Positions 9,464 through 17,811 of a stretch of DNA of 64,000 bases are shown here, in pieces; within the stretch, counting starts at the first letter, position 1, and every line of letters begins with the position of its first letter. The notes under the pieces were generated by a model. It had not been told where the DNA came from, searched no databases, and was given only the letters and a program-made list of their open reading frames with translations. The stretch is from Allostreptomyces psammosilenae (GTDB taxonomy: Bacteria; Actinomycetota; Actinomycetes; Streptomycetales; Streptomycetaceae). The translations under genes were made by a program, and so were the position numbers. The stretch spans positions 258,001-322,000 of the forward strand of contig NZ_JACBZD010000002.1 in NCBI RefSeq assembly GCF_013407765.1, given 5' to 3'.

Positions 9464-9499
9464 CTCAGATGTTCGGATCATATGTTCTCATCATCTGAG
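9464..9499. promoter_or_regulatory. Palindromic operator between P450 and TetR genes
   Basis: CTCAGATG (9464-9471) and CATCTGAG (9492-9499) are perfect inverted repeats. The inner part also contains a direct duplication, ATGTTCGGATCAT followed by ATGTTCTCATCAT, around a CATATG centre. It lies 46 bases before the P450 ATG and is a likely site for the adjacent TetR protein. Confidence 0.65.
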
Positions 9500-9560
9500 T
9501 GCTGTCGGTATCTTGCTGCCGGCTCATTGGGCCTGTCAACGGCTCCGGGAGGTTTTGGCG

Positions 9561-10640
9561 ATGGCGCGGCTCACCAGGGCGGAGGCGCAGGAGCGCAACC
9601 GGGCGAGGATCCTGGCCGCGGCCGGCGTGGAGTTCGCCGAACGCGGCTTCCGGGACGCCAAGGTGGACACGATCGCCGAGCGGGCCGGACTCACCCGGGG
9701 GGCCGTCTACTCCAACTTTCCCGGCAAGCGCGCGCTGTACTTCGCCGTCCTCGCCGACCTCGCCGCACAGGCCCCGCCGATGCCGGCGGTCTCCCCCGAG
9801 CCGCGGACCGCGCCCGACGCGCTCACCGCGCTGGCCGACGTGTGGCTGAGCCGGTTGGCGCTGGCGCCGCAGGACGGCCTCAGCGTGCGGATCGGCATGG
9901 ACCTCATGCCGCAGATCGTCGCCGAGGAGGGCACGCGGCAGTCGTTCGGCCAGATCATGAAGGTCAACGCGCTGCTGCTCGGGCTCGGCCTGGAGAACCT
10001 GGCCGGAGGGCCCGGCCGGGCCGGGCGGCTGGTGCGCAAGGCGGAGGTGGTGCTCACCACCCTGGAGGGCGCCGGGCTGCTGGCCACCATCGCCCCGGGG
10101 TTCGTCCGCCCGGGGGACATGCTGCGGAGCATCGAGGCGATCGCCGATCTCGACCTCGACGAGCCCTGGACCCCGCCCGAGACGTCCGCCGCGGTGCAGC
10201 CGGCCGACCGGCCGTGGATGCCCCCGCCGGGGGTGGAGGACGCGATGGGGCTGTGGGGCCCCGGGGTGCTGGAGGGGGACGGCGTCGTGGTCTTCCTCGG
10301 GCTGCGCCGGCTCGCCGCCGTCGAGGACGCCGTCCGGGCGGCGCCGCCGGGCGTGCCGGTCTCGCTGGTCGTCGTCGCCGAGGCCCCGGAGGAGGTGACG
10401 CCGCTGGTGCGGCTGGCCCTGGCCGGCCTCGGCGGCCTGCTGCGGCACGTCGTCCCACGCGACGGGTGGCCCGCGCTGCGGGTGGTGTGCGACGAGGACG
10501 GTGCCGTCGCCGCCGCGGTGGGGCTGGGCCGAGCGGGCGACGAGACGGAGAGCGCCGTCCGGGTGGAGGGCGGCCGAATCCGGGCCCACGCCGACGGCCC
10601 CGGCGCCGGCCACGCGATTGCCGCCGGGGTGAGGGGCTGA
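9561..10640 (+). CDS. TetR-family regulator with extra C-terminal domain
   Basis: 359 residues from ATG 9561, with GGGAGG 8 bases upstream. The N-terminal TetR DNA-binding domain is at about 10-60 (RILAAAGVEFAERGF, LTRGAVYSNFPGKRALYF), followed by a helical ligand-binding region to about 200. The last 130 or so residues are additional: alternating beta/alpha segments such as VVVFLGL, SLVVVAEAPEE and ALRVVCDEDGAVAAAVGL resemble a thioredoxin or peroxiredoxin-like fold, but without a CxxC motif. Ordinary TetR proteins are about 200 residues. It probably represses the divergent P450. The nature of the second domain is an inference from pattern only. Confidence 0.85.
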   Translation: MARLTRAEAQERNRARILAAAGVEFAERGFRDAKVDTIAERAGLTRGAVYSNFPGKRALYFAVLADLAAQAPPMPAVSPEPRTAPDALTALADVWLSRLALAPQDGLSVRIGMDLMPQIVAEEGTRQSFGQIMKVNALLLGLGLENLAGGPGRAGRLVRKAEVVLTTLEGAGLLATIAPGFVRPGDMLRSIEAIADLDLDEPWTPPETSAAVQPADRPWMPPPGVEDAMGLWGPGVLEGDGVVVFLGLRRLAAVEDAVRAAPPGVPVSLVVVAEAPEEVTPLVRLALAGLGGLLRHVVPRDGWPALRVVCDEDGAVAAAVGLGRAGDETESAVRVEGGRIRAHADGPGAGHAIAAGVRG

Positions 10641-11288
10641 GGGCGTCCTCGGGGTGTTCGGTGGGTGGGGAATCGCGTGGTGGACGGGGGCGGGGCCGGG
10701 TGGCCGGGCCTGGTCCCGCCGGGGGAGTGGGTCATCCCTGCGGGGAGGAACGGGCCCGGCCGGCTTGATTCCCTTGTCCCGTAGGCGGCCGGCTCCTCCG
10801 GGTCGGCTTCTTTGCCTCGTAGGCGGCCGGCTCCTCCGGGTTGACTCCCCGTGTCCCGTAGGCGGCCCGCTCTCCGGCTTGATCGTGGACGTTCGAGAGT
10901 TATCCACAGGCTGGGAATGGGGGGCTGCGCCGCACCGAAGCACCGTGGAATCGTAGAAATAGGGGGTCCCCCTGGGGCTCCCTACGGGTGTTGCTCTTGC
11001 GGCTTCTGCGCCATGTGCGGTGCGTGGTGCGGGAGGCGCTGGAGTGGTGCAGGGGCCAGGGGCCAGGGGGTAGGGGCCAGGGCGGAGCGGGGCGGGCTCG
11101 GGGCATCTGCGGGGCCGAGGGACCAGTGCGGCCAAAGAAGAGCAGGCTCGGAGGCTCGGCGGGGTCGGGGTGGAGCTGTCAGGGGGAGCGAGTATGGTGG
11201 CGGGCCATCCTCGCCGCCAGGGCCGGGGTGCGTGGCGCGGCGCGCCGCCGTCAGGAGAGCACTCGCGGCTGCCGGCGGACCGCTTTCC
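10641..11288. repeat. Intergenic region with short tandem repeats and dispersed element copy A
   Basis: No convincing gene in about 650 bases. Three imperfect copies of GTAGGCGGCCGGCTCCTCCGG, spaced about 39 bases apart, begin near 10780, 10819 and 10858. Immediately after them is one copy of the dispersed element described in the findings: TTATCCACA at 10900-10908 and AGGGGGTCCCCCT at 10961-10973. Confidence 0.6.
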
Positions 11289-11314
11289 TTAGACAAGGTA
11301 ATGACCTAGACTAA
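11289..11314. promoter_or_regulatory. MarR-type operator overlapping the marR start
   Basis: TTAGACAAGG and CCTAGACTAA form an imperfect palindrome (8 of 10 pairs) around a 6-base spacer, reaching into the start codon of the following MarR gene. This is a position expected for autorepression. Confidence 0.55.
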
Positions 11315-11754
11315 TGAGTATGCCCGAGCTGTCCCAGGACGATCTGGCTGCGGTGACCACCCTGCGGGCCTCGGTGCTCCGACTCGGTCGCCGGCTGCGC
11401 AACGAGCGCGTCGACGAGTCGCTGAGCGTCACCGAGCTGTCCGTGCTCGGCTGGCTGGTTCGCTGCGGCCCGGCCACCCCGGGGGAGCTGGCGCGGCGCG
11501 AGCACGTCCAGCCGCCGTCCATGACCAGGATCGTGGCCATGTTGGAGGTCAAGGGCCTGGTCCGCCGGGATCCACACCCGGAGGACCGCCGCCAGGTGGT
11601 GGTGACCGCCACCGACCAGGCCGAGGCGATGGTCCTGGAGTCGCGGCGGCGCCGGGACGCATGGCTGGCCGGGCGGGTGGAATCCCTCTCCGAGGAGGAG
11701 TGGGCGGCCCTGCGCGTCGCCGCGCCCGTACTGGAACGGCTCGCCGACCTCTAG
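11314..11754 (+). CDS. MarR-family transcriptional regulator
   Basis: 146 residues. The winged-helix MarR domain spans about 35-110: SVTELSVLGWLVRCGPATP, then LARREHVQPPSMTRIVAMLE (recognition helix), and the wing LVRRDPHPEDRRQVVVTAT with its conserved DxRR. There is no ribosome site before ATG 11314, and a second ATG lies at 11320; translation may be leaderless or weak. It precedes an MFS exporter gene by 130 bases, a common repressor-efflux pair; the ligand is probably a small aromatic or drug-like compound. Confidence 0.92.
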   Translation: MSMPELSQDDLAAVTTLRASVLRLGRRLRNERVDESLSVTELSVLGWLVRCGPATPGELARREHVQPPSMTRIVAMLEVKGLVRRDPHPEDRRQVVVTATDQAEAMVLESRRRRDAWLAGRVESLSEEEWAALRVAAPVLERLADL

Positions 11755-11884
11755 GCCGGCGCCCCGGTCGGCGTCCGCCGGCGTCCAGGTGCGGCACGGG
11801 CAGCGGACGACCGGCGTTCCGCGCCGCCCCGGTGGGCGCGCGGGCGCACCGAGGCGAAGGCGAGAAGAAGGCAGGCGAGACTGG

Positions 11885-13687
11885 TTGAGTTCCCCGACCG
11901 GAGCCCGTGCGACCAACCCCCTCAATTCCTCCCCGGGCGCCGGAGCAGGCGCCGCCGGCACCGCGCCCGGCGCGGCGACCGGCCCGACGGGCGGCCAGGC
12001 ACCTCTGGCCCCGCCCCCCGACGCACGGCCGGCCGACCCGGCGGAACCCCCCGGCTCCCAGGAGCCCGACGACCCCGCCGAACGGGCGCGCCCCGCCGAA
12101 CGGGCGCGCCCCGGTGAACCCAGTGAACCCGGTGGACCCAGCGGACCCAGTGGACGCGGTGAGCGCGGCGAGGCCAGCGACCCCGGTGAGCTCAGTGACC
12201 CCGGCGACCCGGCCGAACCCGGCGAACACGCGACCGCCCGGCGGTACGAGCCGGACGCGGGCGCCAGCCCGGCGAAGGCGCCGGCCCGGTCCGGCGGAAC
12301 GTTCCGCTCCCTCCGCATACGCAACTACCGGCTCTTCGCCACCGGCCAGTCCGTCTCCAACATCGGCACCTGGATGCAGCGGATCGCCCAGGACTGGCTG
12401 GTCCTCAGCCTGACCGGCAGCCCCACGGCGGTCGGCATCACCACGGCCCTGCAGTTCCTCCCCATGCTGCTGTTCGGCCTGTGGGGCGGGGTGATCGCCG
12501 ACCGCTACCCCAAGCGCCGAATACTCCTGATCACCCAGGCGTTCATGGGTCTGCTCGCCGTCCTGCTCGCGGTGCTCACCTTCTCGGACACGGTGCGGGT
12601 CTGGCACGTCTACCTGATCGCCCTGGCGCTGGGCATGGCCACCGTGGTGGACAACCCCACCCGGCAGGCCTTCGTGGTGGAGATGGTCGGCCCGGCCGAC
12701 CTGCCCAACGCCGTCAGCCTGAACTCCGCCAACTTCCAGATGGGCCGGCTGGTCGGCCCGGCCGTGGCCGGCGTGCTGATCAGCGCGGTCGGGATCGGCT
12801 GGGCGTTCACGGTGAACGCGGTGTCGTTCCTGGCGGTGCTCTGCGGACTGCTGGCGATGCGCGCCGGCGAACTGCGCCCCAGCCCACGGGCGGCGCGCAG
12901 TCGCGGGCAGCTGCGCGAGGGCCTGCGCTATGTCGCGGCCAGACCGGAGCTGGTGTGGCCGATCGTGCTGGTGTTCTTCGTGGGCACCTTCGGGCTGAAC
13001 TTCCCCGTCATCCTGGCCGCCTTCGCCAGCGAGGTCTTCCACACCGACGCCGGCGGCTTCGGGCTGCTCAACACGGCCATGGCGGCCGGTTCGCTGCTCG
13101 GCGCACTCCTCGCGGCCCGGCGCTCCACGACCCGGCTGCGGCTGGTGGTGGGGGCGGCGCTGGTGTTCGGGCTGATCGAGATGGCGGCCGCCGCCGCGCC
13201 CAACTACCTGGTCTTCGCGATCATGATGATCCCCACCGGCCTGGCGGGCATCACCTTCAACACGGCGGCGAACGCGACGGTCCAACTGGGCAGCGACCCG
13301 GTGATGCGCGGCCGGGTGATGGGCCTGTACATGCTGGTCTTCCTCGGTGGCACGCCGATCGGCAGCCCGCTGGTGGGCTGGATCAGCGAACGCTTCGGCC
13401 CGCGCGTCGGTCTGCTCTTCGGCGGCCTGGTCGCCGCGCTGGCGGCCGCCGTGGTCGCCGTGCTGCTGGCCAGGATCGGGAACCTGCGGTTGAGGGTGGA
13501 GCTCCGCCCACGCCGCGGGCGCCCGCTGGTCTCCCTGGTCCCGCGCGCCGCGGCGGCCGTGGCGCCCGAGGTCGCCGGGACGCCGGCCGCCGCCGACCCG
13601 GTCGTGCCAGGCTCCACCGATCCCGCCGCGCACTCCACCGCGGAGCCCGCCGTGGATTCCACCCGCCGATCCGCCACCCGGTACTGA
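11885..13687 (+). CDS. MFS exporter (EntS/MFS_3-like) with long disordered N-terminus
   Basis: 600 residues from a TTG at 11885 (LSSPTG...). The first 130 or so residues are low-complexity, rich in Pro, Gly, Glu and Ala with repeated PAERARP and DPGE-type units, and look disordered. The rest is a 12-helix major facilitator: ATGQSVSNIGTWMQRIAQDW opens helix 1, GLWGGVIADRYPKRR is the loop 2-3 motif, and NPTRQAFVVEMV is typical of MFS_3 proteins such as EntS and multidrug exporters. Probably the MarR target; exports an unknown compound. The TTG start has only a weak upstream AGGCGAG, so the start is moderately uncertain. Confidence 0.88.
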   Translation: MSSPTGARATNPLNSSPGAGAGAAGTAPGAATGPTGGQAPLAPPPDARPADPAEPPGSQEPDDPAERARPAERARPGEPSEPGGPSGPSGRGERGEASDPGELSDPGDPAEPGEHATARRYEPDAGASPAKAPARSGGTFRSLRIRNYRLFATGQSVSNIGTWMQRIAQDWLVLSLTGSPTAVGITTALQFLPMLLFGLWGGVIADRYPKRRILLITQAFMGLLAVLLAVLTFSDTVRVWHVYLIALALGMATVVDNPTRQAFVVEMVGPADLPNAVSLNSANFQMGRLVGPAVAGVLISAVGIGWAFTVNAVSFLAVLCGLLAMRAGELRPSPRAARSRGQLREGLRYVAARPELVWPIVLVFFVGTFGLNFPVILAAFASEVFHTDAGGFGLLNTAMAAGSLLGALLAARRSTTRLRLVVGAALVFGLIEMAAAAAPNYLVFAIMMIPTGLAGITFNTAANATVQLGSDPVMRGRVMGLYMLVFLGGTPIGSPLVGWISERFGPRVGLLFGGLVAALAAAVVAVLLARIGNLRLRVELRPRRGRPLVSLVPRAAAAVAPEVAGTPAAADPVVPGSTDPAAHSTAEPAVDSTRRSATRY

Positions 13688-13748
13688 CCGGCGGCGGCCG
13701 AGGTCCCCGCCCGGCGCGCGGTCGTCAGGCCCGCGCCGGGCCGCGTCC

Positions 13749-14351
13749 TCAGGTTCGCGCCGGGCTGTGCAGCAACGCGCCCAGCCCTTCCGCGAACGAC
13801 TCCGGGGAGACGTCGCCCATCATGGTCTTCTGGATGATGTAGCCCGGCAGCAGGCTGCCCATCAGCTGGGCGAGCTGCTGCGCGGGCACGGCGTCGCCGA
13901 TCATGCCGCGTTCCTGCCACACCGCGATCATGCGGGCGAGCAGTCCACGCACCTCCACCACGCCGGTGGTGACCAGTTCGCGGACCGTCGGCGTGCGCAG
14001 CGCCTCCGCCCACACGAAGATCACCAGGCGCGCCGCCTCCTGCTCCTCGTCCAGGCGCTGCACGGTGCGCAGGGCGCGCCCCACCAGCTCCTCGGGGGTC
14101 GGCGGCTGCTCCGCGTCGAGCGCCCCGGTGAAGACCCCGGCGACCTCCCGCATGGTCTCCAGCGAGATCGCGGCGATGATGTGGTCCTTGCTCGGGAAGT
14201 ACCGGTAGACCGCCCCGGCCGACAGGCCGGCCTCCTTCAGCACGTCCTGCATGGACGTGGAGTGGAAGCCGTTCGCGGCGAAGCAGCGCCGGGCGGCGTC
14301 GAGGATCTGGCGACGGCGGGCGTCCAGATGCGCCTGGGAGACACGGGCCAT
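13749..14351 (-). CDS. TetR-family regulator
   Basis: 200 residues from ATG 14351 (MARVSQAHLD); the open frame extends further up without a start signal. The helix-turn-helix spans about 18-50 (AANGFHSTSMQDVLKEAGLS, GAVYRYFPSKDHII), with a TetR_C_6-like C-terminal domain. It is divergent from a membrane-protein gene, with an almost perfect 18-bp palindrome between them, so it is probably that gene's repressor and autoregulated. Confidence 0.9.
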   Translation of the reverse strand: MARVSQAHLDARRRQILDAARRCFAANGFHSTSMQDVLKEAGLSAGAVYRYFPSKDHIIAAISLETMREVAGVFTGALDAEQPPTPEELVGRALRTVQRLDEEQEAARLVIFVWAEALRTPTVRELVTTGVVEVRGLLARMIAVWQERGMIGDAVPAQQLAQLMGSLLPGYIIQKTMMGDVSPESFAEGLGALLHSPART

Positions 14352-14381
14352 GTGAGGAAGGGTACGCGACGGCCGCTTGAG

Positions 14382-14399
14382 AGAACGACTATTCGTTCT
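14382..14399. promoter_or_regulatory. TetR operator palindrome
   Basis: AGAACGACTATTCGTTCT is a near-perfect palindrome between divergent TetR and membrane-protein genes. A second related site, GAATGATCATTCGTT, sits at 14440-14454 just before the membrane-protein ribosome site. Confidence 0.7.
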
Positions 14400-14470
14400 T
14401 GACAGTCTCCGCCCGGAGGAGGAGTGTGGAACCAACAGAGAATGATCATTCGTTTTAGGTAGGAGTCGTC

Positions 14471-15628
14471 ATGCCCGAGCAGCGCAGTGGTGCTCACCCC
14501 CTGGCGGAGGGCGCCCTCCCGGACGGCGGGGCCCACCCCGCCGAGGCGGTCGCGGACGCGTCGGGGTCCGCGCCGGCCACCGAGGCGTCGACGGCGGGGC
14601 GGGCCTGGCGTCCGGTGGCCGAACTCGCCGTCCGGATCGGCCTCATCGCGCTGGTCACGCTCACCCTCTTCGCCTGGCCCGCCGCCCGGATGGCCCCGCG
14701 TGACCTGCCCATCGGCCTGGCCGGGCCGGAGCAGGCCACCACCGGTATCGCCCGGGCACTGACGGCCTCCGACGCGGACGCCTTCGAGATCCACCGGTAC
14801 GCCGACGAGGCGGCCGCCCGCGCGGCCATCACCGAGCGTGAGATCTACGGGGCCGTCGTCGCCGGCCCGGACGGCATGAAGCTGCTCACCGCCAGCGCGG
14901 CCGGACCGGCCGTGGCCCAGGCGCTCCAGCAGGGCGTGGCGCAGCTGCAGGCGCCGCAGGGTGATCAGGGACAGGGGCAGGGACAGCCGGGTGCGCCGGG
15001 CGCCGTCGCGCCGCTCCAGGTGGAGGACGTGGTGCCGCTGCCGGCCGAGGACCCGCGCGGCGCGGCGCTCGCCTCGCTGCTGCTGCCGCTGAGCCTGTCC
15101 GGCGTCGGCGCCGGGGCGCTGGCCCACCTCGGCGTCCGTGGGGGACGGGGCCCGCGGATCGCCGCCGTGCTGGCCGCGGCGGTGACGGCCGGTCTGGTGG
15201 GCGTGGCCGTGGTGCAGGGCTGGCTGGGCGCCCTGGGGGGCAACTGGCTGGTCAACGCCGGGGTGTTGGCGCTGATCGTGACGGCGGTGGGTTGCCTGGT
15301 GGCCGGTCTGGCCCGGCTGTGGGGGACGGCCGGGCTGGCCGTCGGCGCCGTGCTGGTGGTGCTGATCGGCAATCCGTTCTCCGGCGTCACCAGCGCGCCC
15401 GAACTGCTGCCGGAACCGGCCGGGCTGATCGGCAGCCTGCTGCCGCTCGGCGCCGGGGCCTCGCTGCTGCGCAGCACCTCCTACTTCGACGGCGCCGGGG
15501 CGGCGGTGCCGCTGGAGGTGCTGCTGGTGTGGTCGCTGCTCGGGCTGAGCCTGCTGGTCGTCGCCGGCAACCGGCCCGCCACCGCCGCCGCCCCGGCCGG
15601 CCGCGCCTCCTCCCGAGTCGAGGCGTAG
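14471..15628 (+). CDS. Membrane protein of the YhgE/Pip or ABC-2 type, TetR-controlled
   Basis: 385 residues from ATG 14471 with AGGAG nearby. A polar 45-residue N-terminus precedes one helix (IGLIALVTLTLFAWPAARM). An extracytoplasmic region of about 130 residues follows, with GLAGPE...TTGIARAL, AAITEREIYGAVV and a Gln/Gly run at about 165, and then five helices. This architecture of one helix, a soluble domain and a helix bundle resembles YhgE/Pip and ABC-2 permease-like proteins of unknown role, often next to TetR repressors. Possibly part of an export system. No ATPase is adjacent. Confidence 0.75.
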   Translation: MPEQRSGAHPLAEGALPDGGAHPAEAVADASGSAPATEASTAGRAWRPVAELAVRIGLIALVTLTLFAWPAARMAPRDLPIGLAGPEQATTGIARALTASDADAFEIHRYADEAAARAAITEREIYGAVVAGPDGMKLLTASAAGPAVAQALQQGVAQLQAPQGDQGQGQGQPGAPGAVAPLQVEDVVPLPAEDPRGAALASLLLPLSLSGVGAGALAHLGVRGGRGPRIAAVLAAAVTAGLVGVAVVQGWLGALGGNWLVNAGVLALIVTAVGCLVAGLARLWGTAGLAVGAVLVVLIGNPFSGVTSAPELLPEPAGLIGSLLPLGAGASLLRSTSYFDGAGAAVPLEVLLVWSLLGLSLLVVAGNRPATAAAPAGRASSRVEA

Positions 15629-15654
15629 CCCACCGGCACCCGACGTCCCACCGC

Positions 15655-15693
15655 GGACGCGCCCCGCCCGGCCCCCGGCCCGGCGGGGCGTCC
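15655..15693. terminator. Hairpin after membrane protein gene
   Basis: GGACGCGCCCCGCC and GGCGGGGCGTCC pair, with one bulged base, around a 13-base GC loop just downstream of the 15628 stop. Likely terminator. Confidence 0.55.
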
Positions 15694-15776
15694 GGCCGTC
15701 GTCCGGCCGTCTTCGCCGGGGGCGGGCTGCCGGGGGAGGGGAGGCGTGCGGCGGTCGCGGGTCGGACAATGGAGCG

Positions 15777-16352
15777 GTGAGGCTCTTCGTCGCCGTGCAC
15801 CCCTCCGCCGAGGCCCTGGCCGAACTGGACGAGGCCGAACGGCGGCTGCGTCGCCTCCCCGAGGCGGACGAACTCCGCTGGACGCCCCGGACCAGCCGGC
15901 ACCTCACGCTGTGTTTCCTCGGCGAGGTGCCCGAGGAGCGGCTGCCCAAGCTGCGGGCCCGCCTGGCCGAGGCCGTCGAGGGACACCCGGTGCTGACCCT
16001 GCACCTCCAGGCCGGGGGCGCCTTCGGGCGCCGGGTGCTGTGGGCCGACGTCCAGGGGACCGTCGCCGAGGCGCGTGAGCTGGCCCGGGACGTCTCGCGG
16101 GCGGCCCGGCACACCGGCATCGAGGTGGACACCCGCCCCTGGCGCCCGCACCTGACCCTGGCCCGCGCGCGGGAGCGGTTCGGTCCGCACCCGGACCTGC
16201 ACGCGATGGTCTCGGCGCTGGACAGCCTGGTGGGCACGCCGTGGACGGTGGAGCGGGTGCACCTGATGCGCAGCCTCCTCGGGCGCGGCCCGGCCCAGTA
16301 CGAGTCCGTCGAGTCCTGGGCGCTGCGCCGTCCGGAGGAGGCGGCGGAGTAG
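15777..16352 (+). CDS. thpR: RNA 2',3'-cyclic phosphodiesterase (2H family)
   Basis: 191 residues from GTG 15777 (MRLFVAVHPS). Two HxTL motifs, HLTL at 42-45 and HLTL at 125-128, form the catalytic pair of the 2H phosphoesterase fold, and the opening RLFVAVHP and ending HLMRSLLGRGPAQYESV match the ThpR/LigT family. It hydrolyses 2',3'-cyclic phosphates in RNA in the cytoplasm. Length is normal for the family. It is probably transcribed alone or with the tiny ORF that follows. Confidence 0.93.
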   Translation: MRLFVAVHPSAEALAELDEAERRLRRLPEADELRWTPRTSRHLTLCFLGEVPEERLPKLRARLAEAVEGHPVLTLHLQAGGAFGRRVLWADVQGTVAEARELARDVSRAARHTGIEVDTRPWRPHLTLARARERFGPHPDLHAMVSALDSLVGTPWTVERVHLMRSLLGRGPAQYESVESWALRRPEEAAE

Positions 16353-16361
16353 CCTGGCCGG

Positions 16362-16448
16362 GTGGATACCAGGACCCGTAACCGCGTGATGACGTGGTCG
16401 CTCATCGTGCTCGTGGTGGCCGCTCTGGTGGGTGGCCTGGTGAGCTGA
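16362..16448 (+). CDS. Possible 28-residue single-helix membrane peptide
   Basis: GTG-started reading frame encoding MDTRTRNRVM then a strongly hydrophobic TWSLIVLVVAALVGGLVS. The basic head followed by one helix looks like a genuine small membrane protein. It begins 9 bases after the thpR stop; GGAG lies about 12 bases before it. Function unknown, and confidence is limited by length. Confidence 0.45.
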   Translation: MDTRTRNRVMTWSLIVLVVAALVGGLVS

Positions 16449-16581
16449 CCGACGCCGGCGCGCCTGCCGGACGCGCGTCGCGCCGGCTGCCCGTACCGGT
16501 CCGGCGCGGTGCAGCCGCGGTGCCCGGCGCGGTGTCCGTCCCGCGCGCCCGGTCCGGGCCCGATCGGGCAAGCTTGGGCGC

Positions 16582-17742
16582 ATGACCTTCCCCGCACGCG
16601 TACCCGCCGGCCTCGCGGGCACCGCCGTCGCCTTACTGCTGGTCACCGGCCCGTCCGTCGCGACGGCTCCCGCGGCCGCGGCCGCGACCGTCCCGGTGGC
16701 CGCGACGGCTCCCTCGGCCGAGTCGATCACCGCCACGCAGGACGGCCCGGACCGGATCACCCTGACCGACGAGCGGATCACCGAGTCCAGCGGTCTCGCG
16801 GTCAGCGCCTCGCACCCGGACGTGCTGTGGACGCACAACGACAGCGACGACGGCGCGCAGGTCTTCGCCGTGGACGGCCGGGACGGGGACGTGCTGGCGA
16901 CCGTGACCCTGGAGGGCGTGCAGGCCCGGGACTGGGAGGCCATCACGGTCGGTGAGGACGTCCAGGGGCGGCCCACCGTGTTCGTCGCCGACATCGGGGA
17001 CAACTTCGGCGGCGGCTGGTCCGAGGTGTGGCTGTACTCCTTCACCGAGCCGTCCGACCTCGGCGAGGACGTCACCGTGGAGCCGGTGCGCTACACCGTG
17101 CAGTACGAGGACGGCCCGCGCGACGCCGAGGCGGCCATGTTCGACCCGGTCACCGGCCGGCTGTGGATCGCCTCCAAGGAGAACGGGGGCGCCGGCGGGC
17201 TGTACGTGGCCCCGCCGGACCTGGTGACCGGCGCGACGAACACCTTCACCCGGGTGGCCGACATCCCCGGACTGACCGTCACCGACGGCGCGTTCTCCCC
17301 GGACGGCAGCCGGCTGGCGCTGCGCGGCTACTTCGAGGTCGCCGTTTACCAGCGCCCGGGCGGCACCGAGCCGGGGGCGGAGCTGGAGCGGCTCGGCCGT
17401 CCGCAGATGCCGTTCCAGCGCCAGGGCGAGTCGCTGGCCTTCACCCCGGACGGCCGGGCGCTGCTGCTCGGCAGCGAGGGCGAGCGCAGCCCGGTGCAGC
17501 GGGTCGACCTCGACGGCGAGCTGCTGCCGGACTCCGCCCGCGCCGAGGACGCGGCCGAGGAGGAGGCCGCCGACGCCGGGGGAGCGGCCGGGGACGGCGG
17601 CGCGGCGGCGCCCTCCGGGGCCGCCGCCGAGGACGGCGCGGCGGCCGGCGACGCCTCCGGCACCATCCCGACCGGCCTGGTGGTGGTCGCCATCGTCGCC
17701 GTGCTGCTGCTCACCCGCCGGCGCCGGCCCCGCCAGGAGTGA
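16582..17742 (+). CDS. Cell-surface beta-propeller-like protein with C-terminal anchor
   Basis: 386 residues. It has an Ala-rich signal peptide (about 1-35), then a region with repeated propeller-like strands (VLWTHNDSDDGAQVFAVD, DWEAITVG, TVFVADIGDNFGGGW, AFSPDGSRLAL, LAFTPDGRALLLGSEG). A long acidic Ala/Gly/Glu linker (about 315-365), one helix (GLVVVAIVAVLLL) and RRRRPRQE follow. It is probably displayed on the outer face of the membrane; function unknown. Codon 18 is TTA (16633-16635), placing it under the bldA tRNA and suggesting a developmental role. Confidence 0.8.
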   Translation: MTFPARVPAGLAGTAVALLLVTGPSVATAPAAAAATVPVAATAPSAESITATQDGPDRITLTDERITESSGLAVSASHPDVLWTHNDSDDGAQVFAVDGRDGDVLATVTLEGVQARDWEAITVGEDVQGRPTVFVADIGDNFGGGWSEVWLYSFTEPSDLGEDVTVEPVRYTVQYEDGPRDAEAAMFDPVTGRLWIASKENGGAGGLYVAPPDLVTGATNTFTRVADIPGLTVTDGAFSPDGSRLALRGYFEVAVYQRPGGTEPGAELERLGRPQMPFQRQGESLAFTPDGRALLLGSEGERSPVQRVDLDGELLPDSARAEDAAEEEAADAGGAAGDGGAAAPSGAAAEDGAAAGDASGTIPTGLVVVAIVAVLLLTRRRRPRQE

Positions 17743-17811
17743 CCCCGGCCCTCGTCACCCATTCGGGGGAAGGATCTGGCTCGGCGGAACACGGTGAGCC
17801 ACATCGCGGAC

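Noticed and set aside
15387-17075. 562-codon minus-strand frame
   Set aside because: Shadow over thpR and the membrane protein gene; no start signal or domain.
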